Positions 48,123 to 56,678 of a DNA stretch of 64,000 nucleotides are shown piece after piece. Position numbers and translations under genes: made by a program. Under the pieces are notes generated by a model, which was not told where the DNA came from, did no database searches, and saw nothing but the letters and a program-made list of their open reading frames with translations. The stretch's first letter is position 1; the number at the start of each line of letters is the position of its first letter. Source of the stretch: Vibrio sp. SCSIO 43136 (lineage in GTDB: Bacteria > Pseudomonadota > Gammaproteobacteria > Enterobacterales > Vibrionaceae); NCBI RefSeq assembly GCF_023716565.1, contig NZ_CP071849.1, positions 248,001 to 312,000 of the forward strand, written 5' to 3'.

Positions 48123-48131
48123 TGGTATGAT
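48123..48131 (+). promoter_or_regulatory. Extended -10 promoter element of the hsd operon
   Basis: TGGTATGAT fits an extended -10 (TGnTATAAT). The -35 region is poor. Transcription would start near 48138, 25 bases before the hsdM ATG. Confidence 0.5.
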
Positions 48132-48163
48132 GGCTAGATTCTTTCACGTCGAAGTAAACGATC

Positions 48164-49864
48164 ATGAATTCTCAAGAACAACAATTCCTTAAAGAGCTGG
48201 AAGGCAAGCTCTGGACCGCAGCAGACAAACTGCGATCAACCCTCGATGCCGCCCAATACAAACACGCTGTGCTTGGTCTTATCTTCGTAAAATACGTCTC
48301 TGATGCCTTCAAAATCCGCCAAGACGAAATCAAAGCCGATCTCGCCAACCCAGAGCATGAATATTACCTAGACCCAGCCGACTTCAGCGCAGAAGAGCTG
48401 GCAGAAGAAGTGGCGATTGAGCTTGAGCAACGTGACTACTACACCGAGAAAAACGTCTTCTGGCTGCCAACCGAATCTCGTTGGCAGTTCCTACAAAGCA
48501 ACGCACCCCAAGTGATTGGTGGGGCCGAGCTTGAGATTGATGGTAAAAGCAAAAAAATCACCTCGGTGGGTCACCTAATCGACACGGCCCTCGAAGGCAT
48601 CGAGCGTGACAACCCTAAGCTCAAAGGCGTACTGAATAAATCTTACGCAGGCTTAAAGATAGATCAGGCGAAACTCAACGAGCTGATCAACCTTATCGCC
48701 ACCATTCCATTTGTGCATGCCAAGTTAAACAGCAAAGACATCCTAGGTCACGTGTACGAATACATGCTCGGTCAGTTTGCGTTGGCAGAGGGTAAGAAGG
48801 GGGGGCAGTTCTACACCCCAGCCTCTATCGTATCGCTGATCGTTGAGATGATTGAGCCGTTTGAAGGCCGAGTGTATGACCCAGCGATGGGTTCTGGCGG
48901 TTTCTTCGTCCAGTCAGAGAAGTTCATTGAGCGTCATGCGCATGAGAAAAACGTCGACCCACTGACGCAAAAGCACCGCATCTCAATTTATGGTCAAGAG
49001 TACAACCATACCACTTGGCAACTGGCTGGAATGAACATGGCGATCCGTGGCCTAGAGTGTCAGTTTGGTGAGCCTGCCAGCACCTATACCAATGACCAGC
49101 ACCCAGACTTGCGTGCAGATTTCATCATGGCTAACCCACCATTCAACATGAAAGAGTGGAACACTGGCGTTGATGATAACGACCCTCGCTTTAAATACGG
49201 CCAACCGCCAGCGGGCAACGCAAACTTTGCGTGGATGCAGCATATGCTTCATCACCTCGCCCCAGATGGCTCACAGGCGCTGCTACTGGCCAATGGCTCG
49301 ATGAGCTCGACCACCAATAACGAAGGTGAGATCCGTAAAGCGCTTATCGAAAACGATCTTGTCGAGTGTATGGTCGCACTGCCAGGTCAGCTGTTTACCA
49401 ACACCCAGATCCCCGCGTGTATCTGGTTCCTGACCAAGAACAAAAATGCTCGTACTGATAAGGCCGGCCGTCAGTTGCGTGCTCGTAAAGGGGAAGTGCT
49501 GTTTATTGATGCCCGCAACCTGGGTTACATGAAAGACCGTGTCCTGCGAGACTTCAAGCCAGAAGATATTAGCAAAGTGGCGGATCTGTACCATGCATGG
49601 AAGACCGGCGAAGCAGTTCATGGTGTGAGCTATGAAGACGAAGCTGGCTTCTGCAAATCAGCCACGCTAGAAGAGATCATCAAACACGATTACGTGCTAA
49701 CACCGGGGCGCTATGTCGGGGCTGCCGAGGAAGAGGACGATGGCATTCCTTTTGCCGATAAGATGGCGACGCTCACGGCGAAGCTAAGCGAGCAGTTTGC
49801 TGAGTCGGCAACCTTAGAAGCTGAAATCAAAAACAATCTCAAAGGGTTGGGCTATGAGCTCTGA
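48164..49864 (+). CDS. hsdM: Type I restriction-modification methyltransferase
   Basis: Adenine N6-methyltransferase subunit that modifies the host sites with HsdS and forms the restriction complex with HsdR. The N-terminal helical domain (10-145) is followed by the methyltransferase: SAM motif Y-D-P-A-M-G-S-G-G-F-F and catalytic N-P-P-F in M-A-N-P-P-F-N-M. 566 residues. First gene of the operon; its stop overlaps the next start by 11 bases. Confidence 0.96.
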   Translation: MNSQEQQFLKELEGKLWTAADKLRSTLDAAQYKHAVLGLIFVKYVSDAFKIRQDEIKADLANPEHEYYLDPADFSAEELAEEVAIELEQRDYYTEKNVFWLPTESRWQFLQSNAPQVIGGAELEIDGKSKKITSVGHLIDTALEGIERDNPKLKGVLNKSYAGLKIDQAKLNELINLIATIPFVHAKLNSKDILGHVYEYMLGQFALAEGKKGGQFYTPASIVSLIVEMIEPFEGRVYDPAMGSGGFFVQSEKFIERHAHEKNVDPLTQKHRISIYGQEYNHTTWQLAGMNMAIRGLECQFGEPASTYTNDQHPDLRADFIMANPPFNMKEWNTGVDDNDPRFKYGQPPAGNANFAWMQHMLHHLAPDGSQALLLANGSMSSTTNNEGEIRKALIENDLVECMVALPGQLFTNTQIPACIWFLTKNKNARTDKAGRQLRARKGEVLFIDARNLGYMKDRVLRDFKPEDISKVADLYHAWKTGEAVHGVSYEDEAGFCKSATLEEIIKHDYVLTPGRYVGAAEEEDDGIPFADKMATLTAKLSEQFAESATLEAEIKNNLKGLGYEL

Positions 49865-50900
49865 GTTGAATCACACCGCGTTGCTCAGTGATATCAAGCA
49901 AGTTATCGAGCAAGCCAGAGGGCAAGTCAAGCAAGCGGTCAATTCTGCCATGGTGCAGGCCTATTGGCAGATCGGGTATTTGATTGTTGAGCAAGAGCAA
50001 CATGGCAGTAATCGTGCCGAGTATGGTAAGGCTCAGCTCAAGCAGCTGTCACAGCAGCTGACCCAAGAGTTTGGTAAAGGTTTTGATGTCACCAACCTGC
50101 GCACCATGCGCCGCTTTTATCTGGCCTTTGAAAAACGAGACGCAGTGCGTCTCGAATTGAGCTGGACGCATTATCGCACCTTACTGCGTGTAGAAAACCC
50201 AAGTGCAAGGCAGTGGTACCAGCAAGAAGCCATTAGCCAAAACTGGAGTGCTCGCGCGCTTGAAAGGCAAATCGGCACGCTTTACTACGAGCGGTTACTG
50301 GCTAGTAAAGACAAAGCCATCGTTGCGGGTGAAGCGCAAAGCAACACGACGGCATTGGCAGATAGCGCCAAAGATTATCTGCGCGACCCGTATGTGTTGG
50401 ATTTTTTAAACCTGCAAGACAAAACCTACCAAGAGTCGGAGCTAGAGCTGCGCATCATTGAAAACTTGCAGCAGTTCTTACTTGAGCTTGGCAAAGGCTT
50501 TGCGTTTGTCGAGCGCCAGCAACGGATCCGATTTGATGATGAAGATTTTTACATCGACTTGGTGTTCTACAACTTCAAGCTTAAGTGCTTCCTGTTGGTC
50601 GATCTAAAAATTGGCAAGCTTAAGCACCAAGATGTCGGGCAGATGGATACTTATGTACGTTTGTATGACGACAAGCTCAAAGGGGAAGATGATAACCCAA
50701 CCATTGGCTTGGTGCTGTGCAGTGAGAAGAGTGAAGCGGTGGTGAAATACTCGGTGCTGTCGGATCAGAAGCAGCTGTTTGCGGCGAAATATTTGCCTTA
50801 TCTGCCTACAGAGCAAGAGCTTAAACAAGAGTTAGAACGAGAGCGTGAACAGGCACAGCAAGCTTTGTTGGCACAGCAGGGAAATAAGAATGAAGAATAA
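49854..50900 (+). CDS. DUF1016 (YhcG-like) PD-(D/E)xK nuclease, first copy
   Basis: 348 residues: N-terminal DUF1016 helical domain (10-160) with Q-A-Y-W-Q-I-G-Y-L-I, F-D-V-T-N-L-R-T-M-R-R and L-S-W-T-H-Y-R-T-L-L-R, then a YhcG nuclease domain (175-320) with the PD-(D/E)xK-like core Y-I-D-L-V-F-Y-N-F-K and L-L-V-D-L-K-I-G-K. YhcG proteins are frequent beside type I restriction systems and of unclear function. It overlaps hsdM by 11 bases, so co-expression is certain. Confidence 0.88.
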   Translation: MSSELNHTALLSDIKQVIEQARGQVKQAVNSAMVQAYWQIGYLIVEQEQHGSNRAEYGKAQLKQLSQQLTQEFGKGFDVTNLRTMRRFYLAFEKRDAVRLELSWTHYRTLLRVENPSARQWYQQEAISQNWSARALERQIGTLYYERLLASKDKAIVAGEAQSNTTALADSAKDYLRDPYVLDFLNLQDKTYQESELELRIIENLQQFLLELGKGFAFVERQQRIRFDDEDFYIDLVFYNFKLKCFLLVDLKIGKLKHQDVGQMDTYVRLYDDKLKGEDDNPTIGLVLCSEKSEAVVKYSVLSDQKQLFAAKYLPYLPTEQELKQELEREREQAQQALLAQQGNKNEE

Positions 50901-50967
50901 AGGTGAGGTTGTGCAGATGAAGCAAGTGACTGAGATTAAGAAGAACTTAGTTGGGGGCAAATTGTGA
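50890..50967 (+). CDS. Possible 25-codon coupling ORF before hsdS
   Basis: An ATG at 50890 opens 25 codons (starting M-K-N-K-G-E-V-V-Q) that begin inside the end of the first yhcG gene and stop at TGA 50965, overlapping the hsdS GTG start as GTGA. AGGG lies upstream. It could be a translation-coupling leader rather than a functional peptide. Confidence 0.3.
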   Translation: MKNKGEVVQMKQVTEIKKNLVGGKL

Positions 50968-52280
50968 ATTGTAATTGGCCTAGAGTTCAGGTTTCTGAAG
51001 TTTGTGAAATGATAGTTGATTGCGTCAACAAAACTGCACCGAGGGTGGAATATGAGACGCCATTCAAGATGCTTCGCACACCTAATATCAAGGGTGGAAA
51101 AATATCTCTAAATGATTGCCGCTTTGTCGAAGAAGATACGTATGAGAAATGGACGCGACGGGCGAAAGTATTGCGTGACGACGTTCTATTAACACGTGAA
51201 GCGCCTATGGGGGAAGTTGGTATCGTTGATTTTGATGATACAGTATTCCTTGGTCAAAGAATCATGCAGTATCGAGTTGAACGCTCTCGACTTGATCCCC
51301 ACTTCTTGCTCTATAGTTTTCTATCCAGTGATCTTCAGCATCAATTTAATATGCATGAAGGTAGTGGTTCTGTGGTTAGTCATATCCGCGTCCCTGACTG
51401 CTCCAAGTTTGAACTTAACTTGCCCCCTCTCAGCATTCAAAAAGAAATTGCAGGGGTTCTTCAAAAAGTGGACAGAAAAATTGCAGTCAATCAACAAACC
51501 AACCAAACCCTAGAACAAATGGCACAAGCCATCTTCAAATCATGGTTTGTCGACTTCGATCCAGTCAAAGCCAAAATGAATGGCGAGCAACCAGAAGGAA
51601 TGGATGCGGCCACTGCCTCGCTATTCCCTGAAAAGCTAGTTGAGTCTGAGTTAGGGTTGATTCCAGATGGTTGGGATATTTCACCTCTATCTAATTACAT
51701 CAATATCAAACATGGCTTCGCTTTTAAAGGTGCTTATTTTTCTGACCAAGAGACAGACGATATCTGTGTAACACCCGGAAACTTTCGTATTGGTGGCGGC
51801 ATAAAGTTAGATAAGCTGAAATATTACGATGGCCCCATTCCTGATGACTACATCTTTAGTAAGGGAGACTTGATGGTCACCATGACAGACCTGAGTAAAC
51901 AGGCTGATACCCTTGGATATCCAGCCTTTGTTCCTGAAAGTGAGGGTAAAACTTATCTGCACAATCAGCGGATTGGCAAAGTTGAACTGAAGGTCGAACA
52001 AGATATCAAAAATTATCTCTATTCATTTTTCTGTTCAAGCGGATACAGAAATGAAGTTTTGGGTGGTGTGACAGGTTCCACAGTGAAGCACACGGCTCCT
52101 AAGAAAATAATGGCTATTGAGGTCGCTCTTGATCTTAGGGTTGTAGACAAATTTAGCCAGTTAGTAGCTCCTCTGTTCGAAAAGAAAGCTCAAAATTTAG
52201 TAGAGAATTCTTACCTCGAAAAGCTTCGAGATACGCTACTTCCTAAATTGCTTTCCGGCGAAATTGAGTTAGAGAAATAG
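50964..52280 (+). CDS. hsdS: Type I restriction-modification specificity subunit
   Basis: 438 residues with the usual design of two variable target-recognition domains (about 10-155 and 235-395), each followed by a conserved helix region. The central one contains N-Q-Q-T-N-Q-T-L-E-Q-M-A-Q-A-I-F-K-S-W-F, and the end reads L-R-D-T-L-L-P-K-L-L-S-G-E-I. GTG start with GGGGG upstream. By eye it is more AT-rich than hsdM and hsdR, as expected for swapped recognition modules. The target sequence cannot be predicted. Confidence 0.93.
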   Translation: MNCNWPRVQVSEVCEMIVDCVNKTAPRVEYETPFKMLRTPNIKGGKISLNDCRFVEEDTYEKWTRRAKVLRDDVLLTREAPMGEVGIVDFDDTVFLGQRIMQYRVERSRLDPHFLLYSFLSSDLQHQFNMHEGSGSVVSHIRVPDCSKFELNLPPLSIQKEIAGVLQKVDRKIAVNQQTNQTLEQMAQAIFKSWFVDFDPVKAKMNGEQPEGMDAATASLFPEKLVESELGLIPDGWDISPLSNYINIKHGFAFKGAYFSDQETDDICVTPGNFRIGGGIKLDKLKYYDGPIPDDYIFSKGDLMVTMTDLSKQADTLGYPAFVPESEGKTYLHNQRIGKVELKVEQDIKNYLYSFFCSSGYRNEVLGGVTGSTVKHTAPKKIMAIEVALDLRVVDKFSQLVAPLFEKKAQNLVENSYLEKLRDTLLPKLLSGEIELEK

Positions 52281-52291
52281 CAGAGGTAACC

Positions 52292-53338
52292 ATGACTTTA
52301 ACCGCTAACCTTGATTACCAAAATTGGCTATTGGCACTAAAGCAGCAAGTACAGCAGTCACAACAGAAAGCGTCGCTTGCTGTGAATGCCGAGTTGATTG
52401 CACTCTATTGGTCTATCGGTAAGCAAATTGCAGGCAAGCAGCAAGAACAAGGGTGGGGAACCAAAGTTGTTGAACAACTTGCTCAAGATCTGAAACAAGC
52501 TTTTCCATCCATGAAAGGATTGTCTCGTAGCAATTTGATGAGTATGCGTGCTTTCGCCTTGGCTTGGCCTGATTTTGCATCTAACCCAATTGTCCAACAG
52601 GCTGTTGGACAAATTCCTTGGGGGCACAATATTCATCTAATTCAAAAGCTTGATGAGCCAAAAGAACGCCTATGGTATGCAAGTGAAGTGGTTAAACATG
52701 GCTGGTCTAGGGCCGTGTTAGCTCATCAGGTTGAGAGTGGTTTACTTCAACGCTCAGGCAGTGCGGTGAATAATTTTGAGATGACTCTACCCCAACCAAA
52801 TTCGGAGTTAGCAGTACAAACGCTTAAAGATCCTTATAACTTTGATTTTCTTGACTTAAACTCAGAAGCTAAAGAACGCGATATTGAAAATGCGTTGATG
52901 AAACACATCACGGCGTTTTTGCTAGAACTGGGGAGTGGCTTTGCTCTCGTCGGTCAACAATATAACCTCAATGTAGGGGGAGATGACTTCTTTATCGATC
53001 TGCTCTTCTATCATCTCAATCTAAGGTGCTATGTGGTGATCGAGTTAAAGGCGGACAAACTCACACCAAAGGATGTCGGTCAATTAGACTTCTACCTGTC
53101 TGCGGTTGATGGGGAGCTTAAACATAAAGATGACGCACCAACCATTGGTCTTCTGCTGTGTAAAGAGCGCAACCGAGTTGTTGCCGAATATGCCGTTCGC
53201 AACAAGACCTCACCAATAGGTATCGCAGAATATAAGCTTGCTGAAATGCTTCCTAGTGAGATCCAGGGGCAATTACCATCTATCGAAGATATTGAAGCAA
53301 CACTATCAAGTGATATCAATCAAGAAGATAAGAGCTAA
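52292..53338 (+). CDS. DUF1016 (YhcG-like) PD-(D/E)xK nuclease, second copy
   Basis: Also 348 residues but only distantly similar to the first copy. The N-terminal DUF1016 domain has A-L-Y-W-S-I-G-K-Q-I and Q-I-P-W-G-H-N-I-H-L-I-Q-K-L. The C-terminal nuclease has F-F-I-D-L-L-F-Y-H-L and V-V-I-E-L-K-A-D-K, with the metal-site Asp and E-x-K. AGAGG just before the ATG. AT-rich like the adjoining hsdS, and unlike the first copy, which suggests it travelled with the hsdS cassette. Role beside restriction unknown. Confidence 0.88.
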   Translation: MTLTANLDYQNWLLALKQQVQQSQQKASLAVNAELIALYWSIGKQIAGKQQEQGWGTKVVEQLAQDLKQAFPSMKGLSRSNLMSMRAFALAWPDFASNPIVQQAVGQIPWGHNIHLIQKLDEPKERLWYASEVVKHGWSRAVLAHQVESGLLQRSGSAVNNFEMTLPQPNSELAVQTLKDPYNFDFLDLNSEAKERDIENALMKHITAFLLELGSGFALVGQQYNLNVGGDDFFIDLLFYHLNLRCYVVIELKADKLTPKDVGQLDFYLSAVDGELKHKDDAPTIGLLLCKERNRVVAEYAVRNKTSPIGIAEYKLAEMLPSEIQGQLPSIEDIEATLSSDINQEDKS

Positions 53339-53340
53339 TC

Positions 53341-56300
53341 ATGATCACCGAAGACCAACTAGAACAGCACTGCCTCAACTGGTTCACCGACATTGGCTAC
53401 CAATACGTGTGCGGCTATGACATCGCCCCTGATGGTAGCTCGCCAGAGCGTGATGATTACCATCAGGTCGTGCTTAAGCAGCGCCTAGAGGATCAGCTAC
53501 GAGTATTAAACCCAGAGCTTCCTGAAGATGCACTCTTGCAGGTGGTCAACACCGTCTGTACACCTGACTCGCCAGTGTTGATAAAAAACAACCGCACCTT
53601 TCATCAGTACCTGATTGAAGGGGTTCCAGTGGAATACACCGCGGCGGAAAACGGCGAGGTGGTCACGCATACCACTCATGCCCGTCTAATGGATTTCACC
53701 AACGTCGATAACAACCAATTTTTGGTGGTGAATCAGTTCACCATCACAGGCACCAAAGGCAATCGCCGCCCAGATGTGGTGGTGTTTATCAATGGTCTGC
53801 CAATCTCGGTGATTGAGCTGAAAAACCCAGCCGATAAGCAGGCGGATATCTGGCACGCTTACAACCAATTACAGACCTACAAAGAAGAGATCTCTGATCT
53901 ATTTGCCTTCAACGAAGCCTTGGTGATCAGTGACGGCTGGTTGGCTCGTGTAGGTTCACTGACGGCCAATAAAGAGCGCTTTCTGCCGTGGAAGACCATC
54001 TCTGGGGAGGATGATAAGCCGCTGCTGGATTTTCACCTAGAAACCATGGTGCGTGGCTTCTTTAAGCCCCAGTTGCTGCTCGATTACATTCGCTACTTTG
54101 TGCTGTTTGAAACCGATGGCGACAACACCATCAAGAAAATCGCTGGCTATCACCAGTTTCATGCGGTGCGTGCCGCCGTCGAGGCCACCGTTAAAGCGAA
54201 ACAAGCCGATGCAGATCTCGGCGCAGTGGCTGAGCAGATGGGCAACTATCAAAACCAAGCCACCAAAGGCATTGATAGCATCGAGCCGGGCAGTGGTAAA
54301 GCAGGCGTGGTGTGGCATACCCAAGGCAGTGGCAAAAGCATTTCTATGGTCTGTTACGCCAGTAAGCTACTGCAACAGCCGAGTATGAATAACCCAACCA
54401 TTGTGGTGGTGACCGACCGCAATGATCTGGATGGCCAGTTGTTTAACACCTTCGGCATGGCGCAAGAAACCCTCAAACAGAGTCCGCAGCAAGCGCAGAG
54501 CCGAGACACGTTACGAGAGATGCTGCTTGCTCGCCAATCGGGCGGCATTATCTTTACCACCATCCAAAAGTTCGCCCTAGAGGCGAAAGAGCTTGAGCAC
54601 CCGATCCTCTCCGAGCGCAATAACATTGTGGTGGTCTCTGATGAGGCGCACCGCAGCCAATATGGCAACAAGGCCAAGCTGGTTGAGATAAAAGATACCA
54701 ACGGTGATGTGGTGGGCCAAAAGTACGTGTATGGCTACTCTAAGTACCTGCGTGATGCGCTGCCAAATGCCTCATTCATTGGCTTTACTGGAACGCCGAT
54801 AGAGATCGATGACAAAGACACCCGCGGCGTGTTTGGCGAGTACGTTTCTATCTATGACATCCAAGATGCAGTCGATGATGGTGCCACCGTGCCTATCTAT
54901 TACGAATCACGTCTGGCCAAGCTCGATATCAATCATGAAGAGATCGAATCCATCAATGATGAGGTGGAAGAGGAAATCGGCGAGGAGGAAGAAACCTCGG
55001 TTCGAGAGCAGATAAAGTCCAAGTGGGCGGCGCTTGAGAAACTGGTCGGCTCTGAGCCTCGCATTAAGCAGGTCGCTAAAGATTTGGTGCAGCACTTCAC
55101 CACCCGAACCGCCACTTTCCCCGGGAAAGCGATGATCGTTGCCATGAGCCGCGATATTTGTGTCGATCTATACGATGCCATTGTGGCACTAAAGCCCGAG
55201 TGGCACAGCGACGACCCAGAAAAAGGCGCCATCAAAATCGTGATGACAGGCAGTGCGGCAGATAAGCCAAAACTTCAGCCGCACATCTACGATAAGAAGA
55301 CCAAAAAGCGTTTTGAGAAACGCTACAAAGATACCGACGATGAGCTGCAACTGGTGATCGTGCGTGATATGTGGCTGACCGGCTTTGATGCGCCATGTTG
55401 CCATACCATGTACATCGATAAGCCGATGAAAGGCCACAACCTGATGCAGGCGATCGCGCGCGTAAACCGTGTGTTTAAGGATAAGCCGGGTGGTCTCGTG
55501 GTGGATTATCTTGGGGTCGCTAACGAGCTAAAAAATGCCCTCAAAACGTACACCAACAGTCAGGGTAAAGGCCAGCCAACGGTGGATGCTGCCGAAGCAT
55601 TTTCTGTGCTGATGACCAAGATTGATGTGGTCAGAGCAATGTTTGCTACCCCGGTGGAAGGGGAGGTGTTCCAATATCGCCCAGAGTTTGAGACCGATGC
55701 TTTTAAGCTGCTACCAGGGGCAGTAAACCACTTATCTGGGCTTTCTCACCGAGATAGCAATGGCAAGGTGGTGCGCGACGGTAAGCGCCGCTTCTTAGAT
55801 GAAATGGCGGCAATGACTAAAGCGTATTCATTGTGTAACACCCTCGATGAAACGGCAGGTTATAAGAATGAGATCGCCTTCTATTCTGCGATTAAAACGG
55901 CGTTTATGAAGTACTCCAGCGTCGACAAAAAGCGCAGCGATGAAGAGCGCAACTCGGCGCTAAAGCAGATCTTAGATAATGCAGTGGTTGCCGAGGGGGT
56001 CGATGATATCTTCAAATTGGTCGGGCTGGATAAGCCTAACATCGGTTTGCTTTCTGAAGAGTTCTTAGAAGACGTTAAGAATATGAAGCAGAAAAACCTG
56101 GCGGTTGAGCTACTTGAAAAGCTGCTCCGTGACGAGGTAAAAGCTCGTATGAAGAATGACGTAGTTCAAGAGAAGAAATACTCGGACCGCATCTTGAGTA
56201 CCTTGCAAAAATACCACAACCGCAACATTGAAACCGCTCAAGTTATCGAAGAGCTGATCCAGTGGGCCAAAGAGATGCAGGAAGATGCGGCAATGATCGA

Positions 56301-56595
56301 TGAGCTTAATCTTTCAGTCGATGAACTGGCGTTCTACCGAGCACTGGTTGAAAACGAAGCGTCCGTGCGTGAGTTAGGCAATGACAACCTACGAGAGCTG
56401 GCCATTGAGCTGACTCAGCAGCTACGCAAATCCGCCACCGTGGATTGGCAAAAACGCGAGAGTGTTCGAGCCCGTATGCGTAACTTAGTACGCCGACTAT
56501 TGCGTCGCTGGAAATACCCGCCAGATGCCGCAGCGGAGGCCGTGGAGCTGGTATTGCAGCAGGCTGAAGCGCTTGCGGATGGGTGGTATCAGTAA
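53341..56595 (+). CDS. hsdR: Type I restriction enzyme, translocase/nuclease subunit
   Basis: 1084-residue motor and nuclease. The N-terminal PD-(D/E)xK nuclease has R-R-P-D-V-V-V near 145 and V-I-E-L-K near 159-161. Next come the SF2 helicase lobes: Walker A G-S-G-K-S near 329, D-E-A-H box in V-S-D-E-A-H-R-S-Q, F-T-G-T-P, and R-V-N-R motif VI. The last 200 residues are a C-terminal helical region that binds the methyltransferase core. Full length, no frameshift seen. It starts 3 bases after the yhcG2 stop. Confidence 0.96.
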   Translation: MITEDQLEQHCLNWFTDIGYQYVCGYDIAPDGSSPERDDYHQVVLKQRLEDQLRVLNPELPEDALLQVVNTVCTPDSPVLIKNNRTFHQYLIEGVPVEYTAAENGEVVTHTTHARLMDFTNVDNNQFLVVNQFTITGTKGNRRPDVVVFINGLPISVIELKNPADKQADIWHAYNQLQTYKEEISDLFAFNEALVISDGWLARVGSLTANKERFLPWKTISGEDDKPLLDFHLETMVRGFFKPQLLLDYIRYFVLFETDGDNTIKKIAGYHQFHAVRAAVEATVKAKQADADLGAVAEQMGNYQNQATKGIDSIEPGSGKAGVVWHTQGSGKSISMVCYASKLLQQPSMNNPTIVVVTDRNDLDGQLFNTFGMAQETLKQSPQQAQSRDTLREMLLARQSGGIIFTTIQKFALEAKELEHPILSERNNIVVVSDEAHRSQYGNKAKLVEIKDTNGDVVGQKYVYGYSKYLRDALPNASFIGFTGTPIEIDDKDTRGVFGEYVSIYDIQDAVDDGATVPIYYESRLAKLDINHEEIESINDEVEEEIGEEEETSVREQIKSKWAALEKLVGSEPRIKQVAKDLVQHFTTRTATFPGKAMIVAMSRDICVDLYDAIVALKPEWHSDDPEKGAIKIVMTGSAADKPKLQPHIYDKKTKKRFEKRYKDTDDELQLVIVRDMWLTGFDAPCCHTMYIDKPMKGHNLMQAIARVNRVFKDKPGGLVVDYLGVANELKNALKTYTNSQGKGQPTVDAAEAFSVLMTKIDVVRAMFATPVEGEVFQYRPEFETDAFKLLPGAVNHLSGLSHRDSNGKVVRDGKRRFLDEMAAMTKAYSLCNTLDETAGYKNEIAFYSAIKTAFMKYSSVDKKRSDEERNSALKQILDNAVVAEGVDDIFKLVGLDKPNIGLLSEEFLEDVKNMKQKNLAVELLEKLLRDEVKARMKNDVVQEKKYSDRILSTLQKYHNRNIETAQVIEELIQWAKEMQEDAAMIDELNLSVDELAFYRALVENEASVRELGNDNLRELAIELTQQLRKSATVDWQKRESVRARMRNLVRRLLRRWKYPPDAAAEAVELVLQQAEALADGWYQ

Positions 56596-56678
56596 GTTCA
56601 AAGTAGGTAAGGTTCAGGCTTGGTTTTTTTGCGCACCCACCTTGGCTGCTGGCCAAGTGATAAGCGTTAAGGATAGTC

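Noticed and set aside
54354..54701. Minus-strand reading frame opposite hsdR
   Set aside because: Sits wholly within the conserved helicase region of hsdR and encodes no recognisable domain; an antisense shadow.
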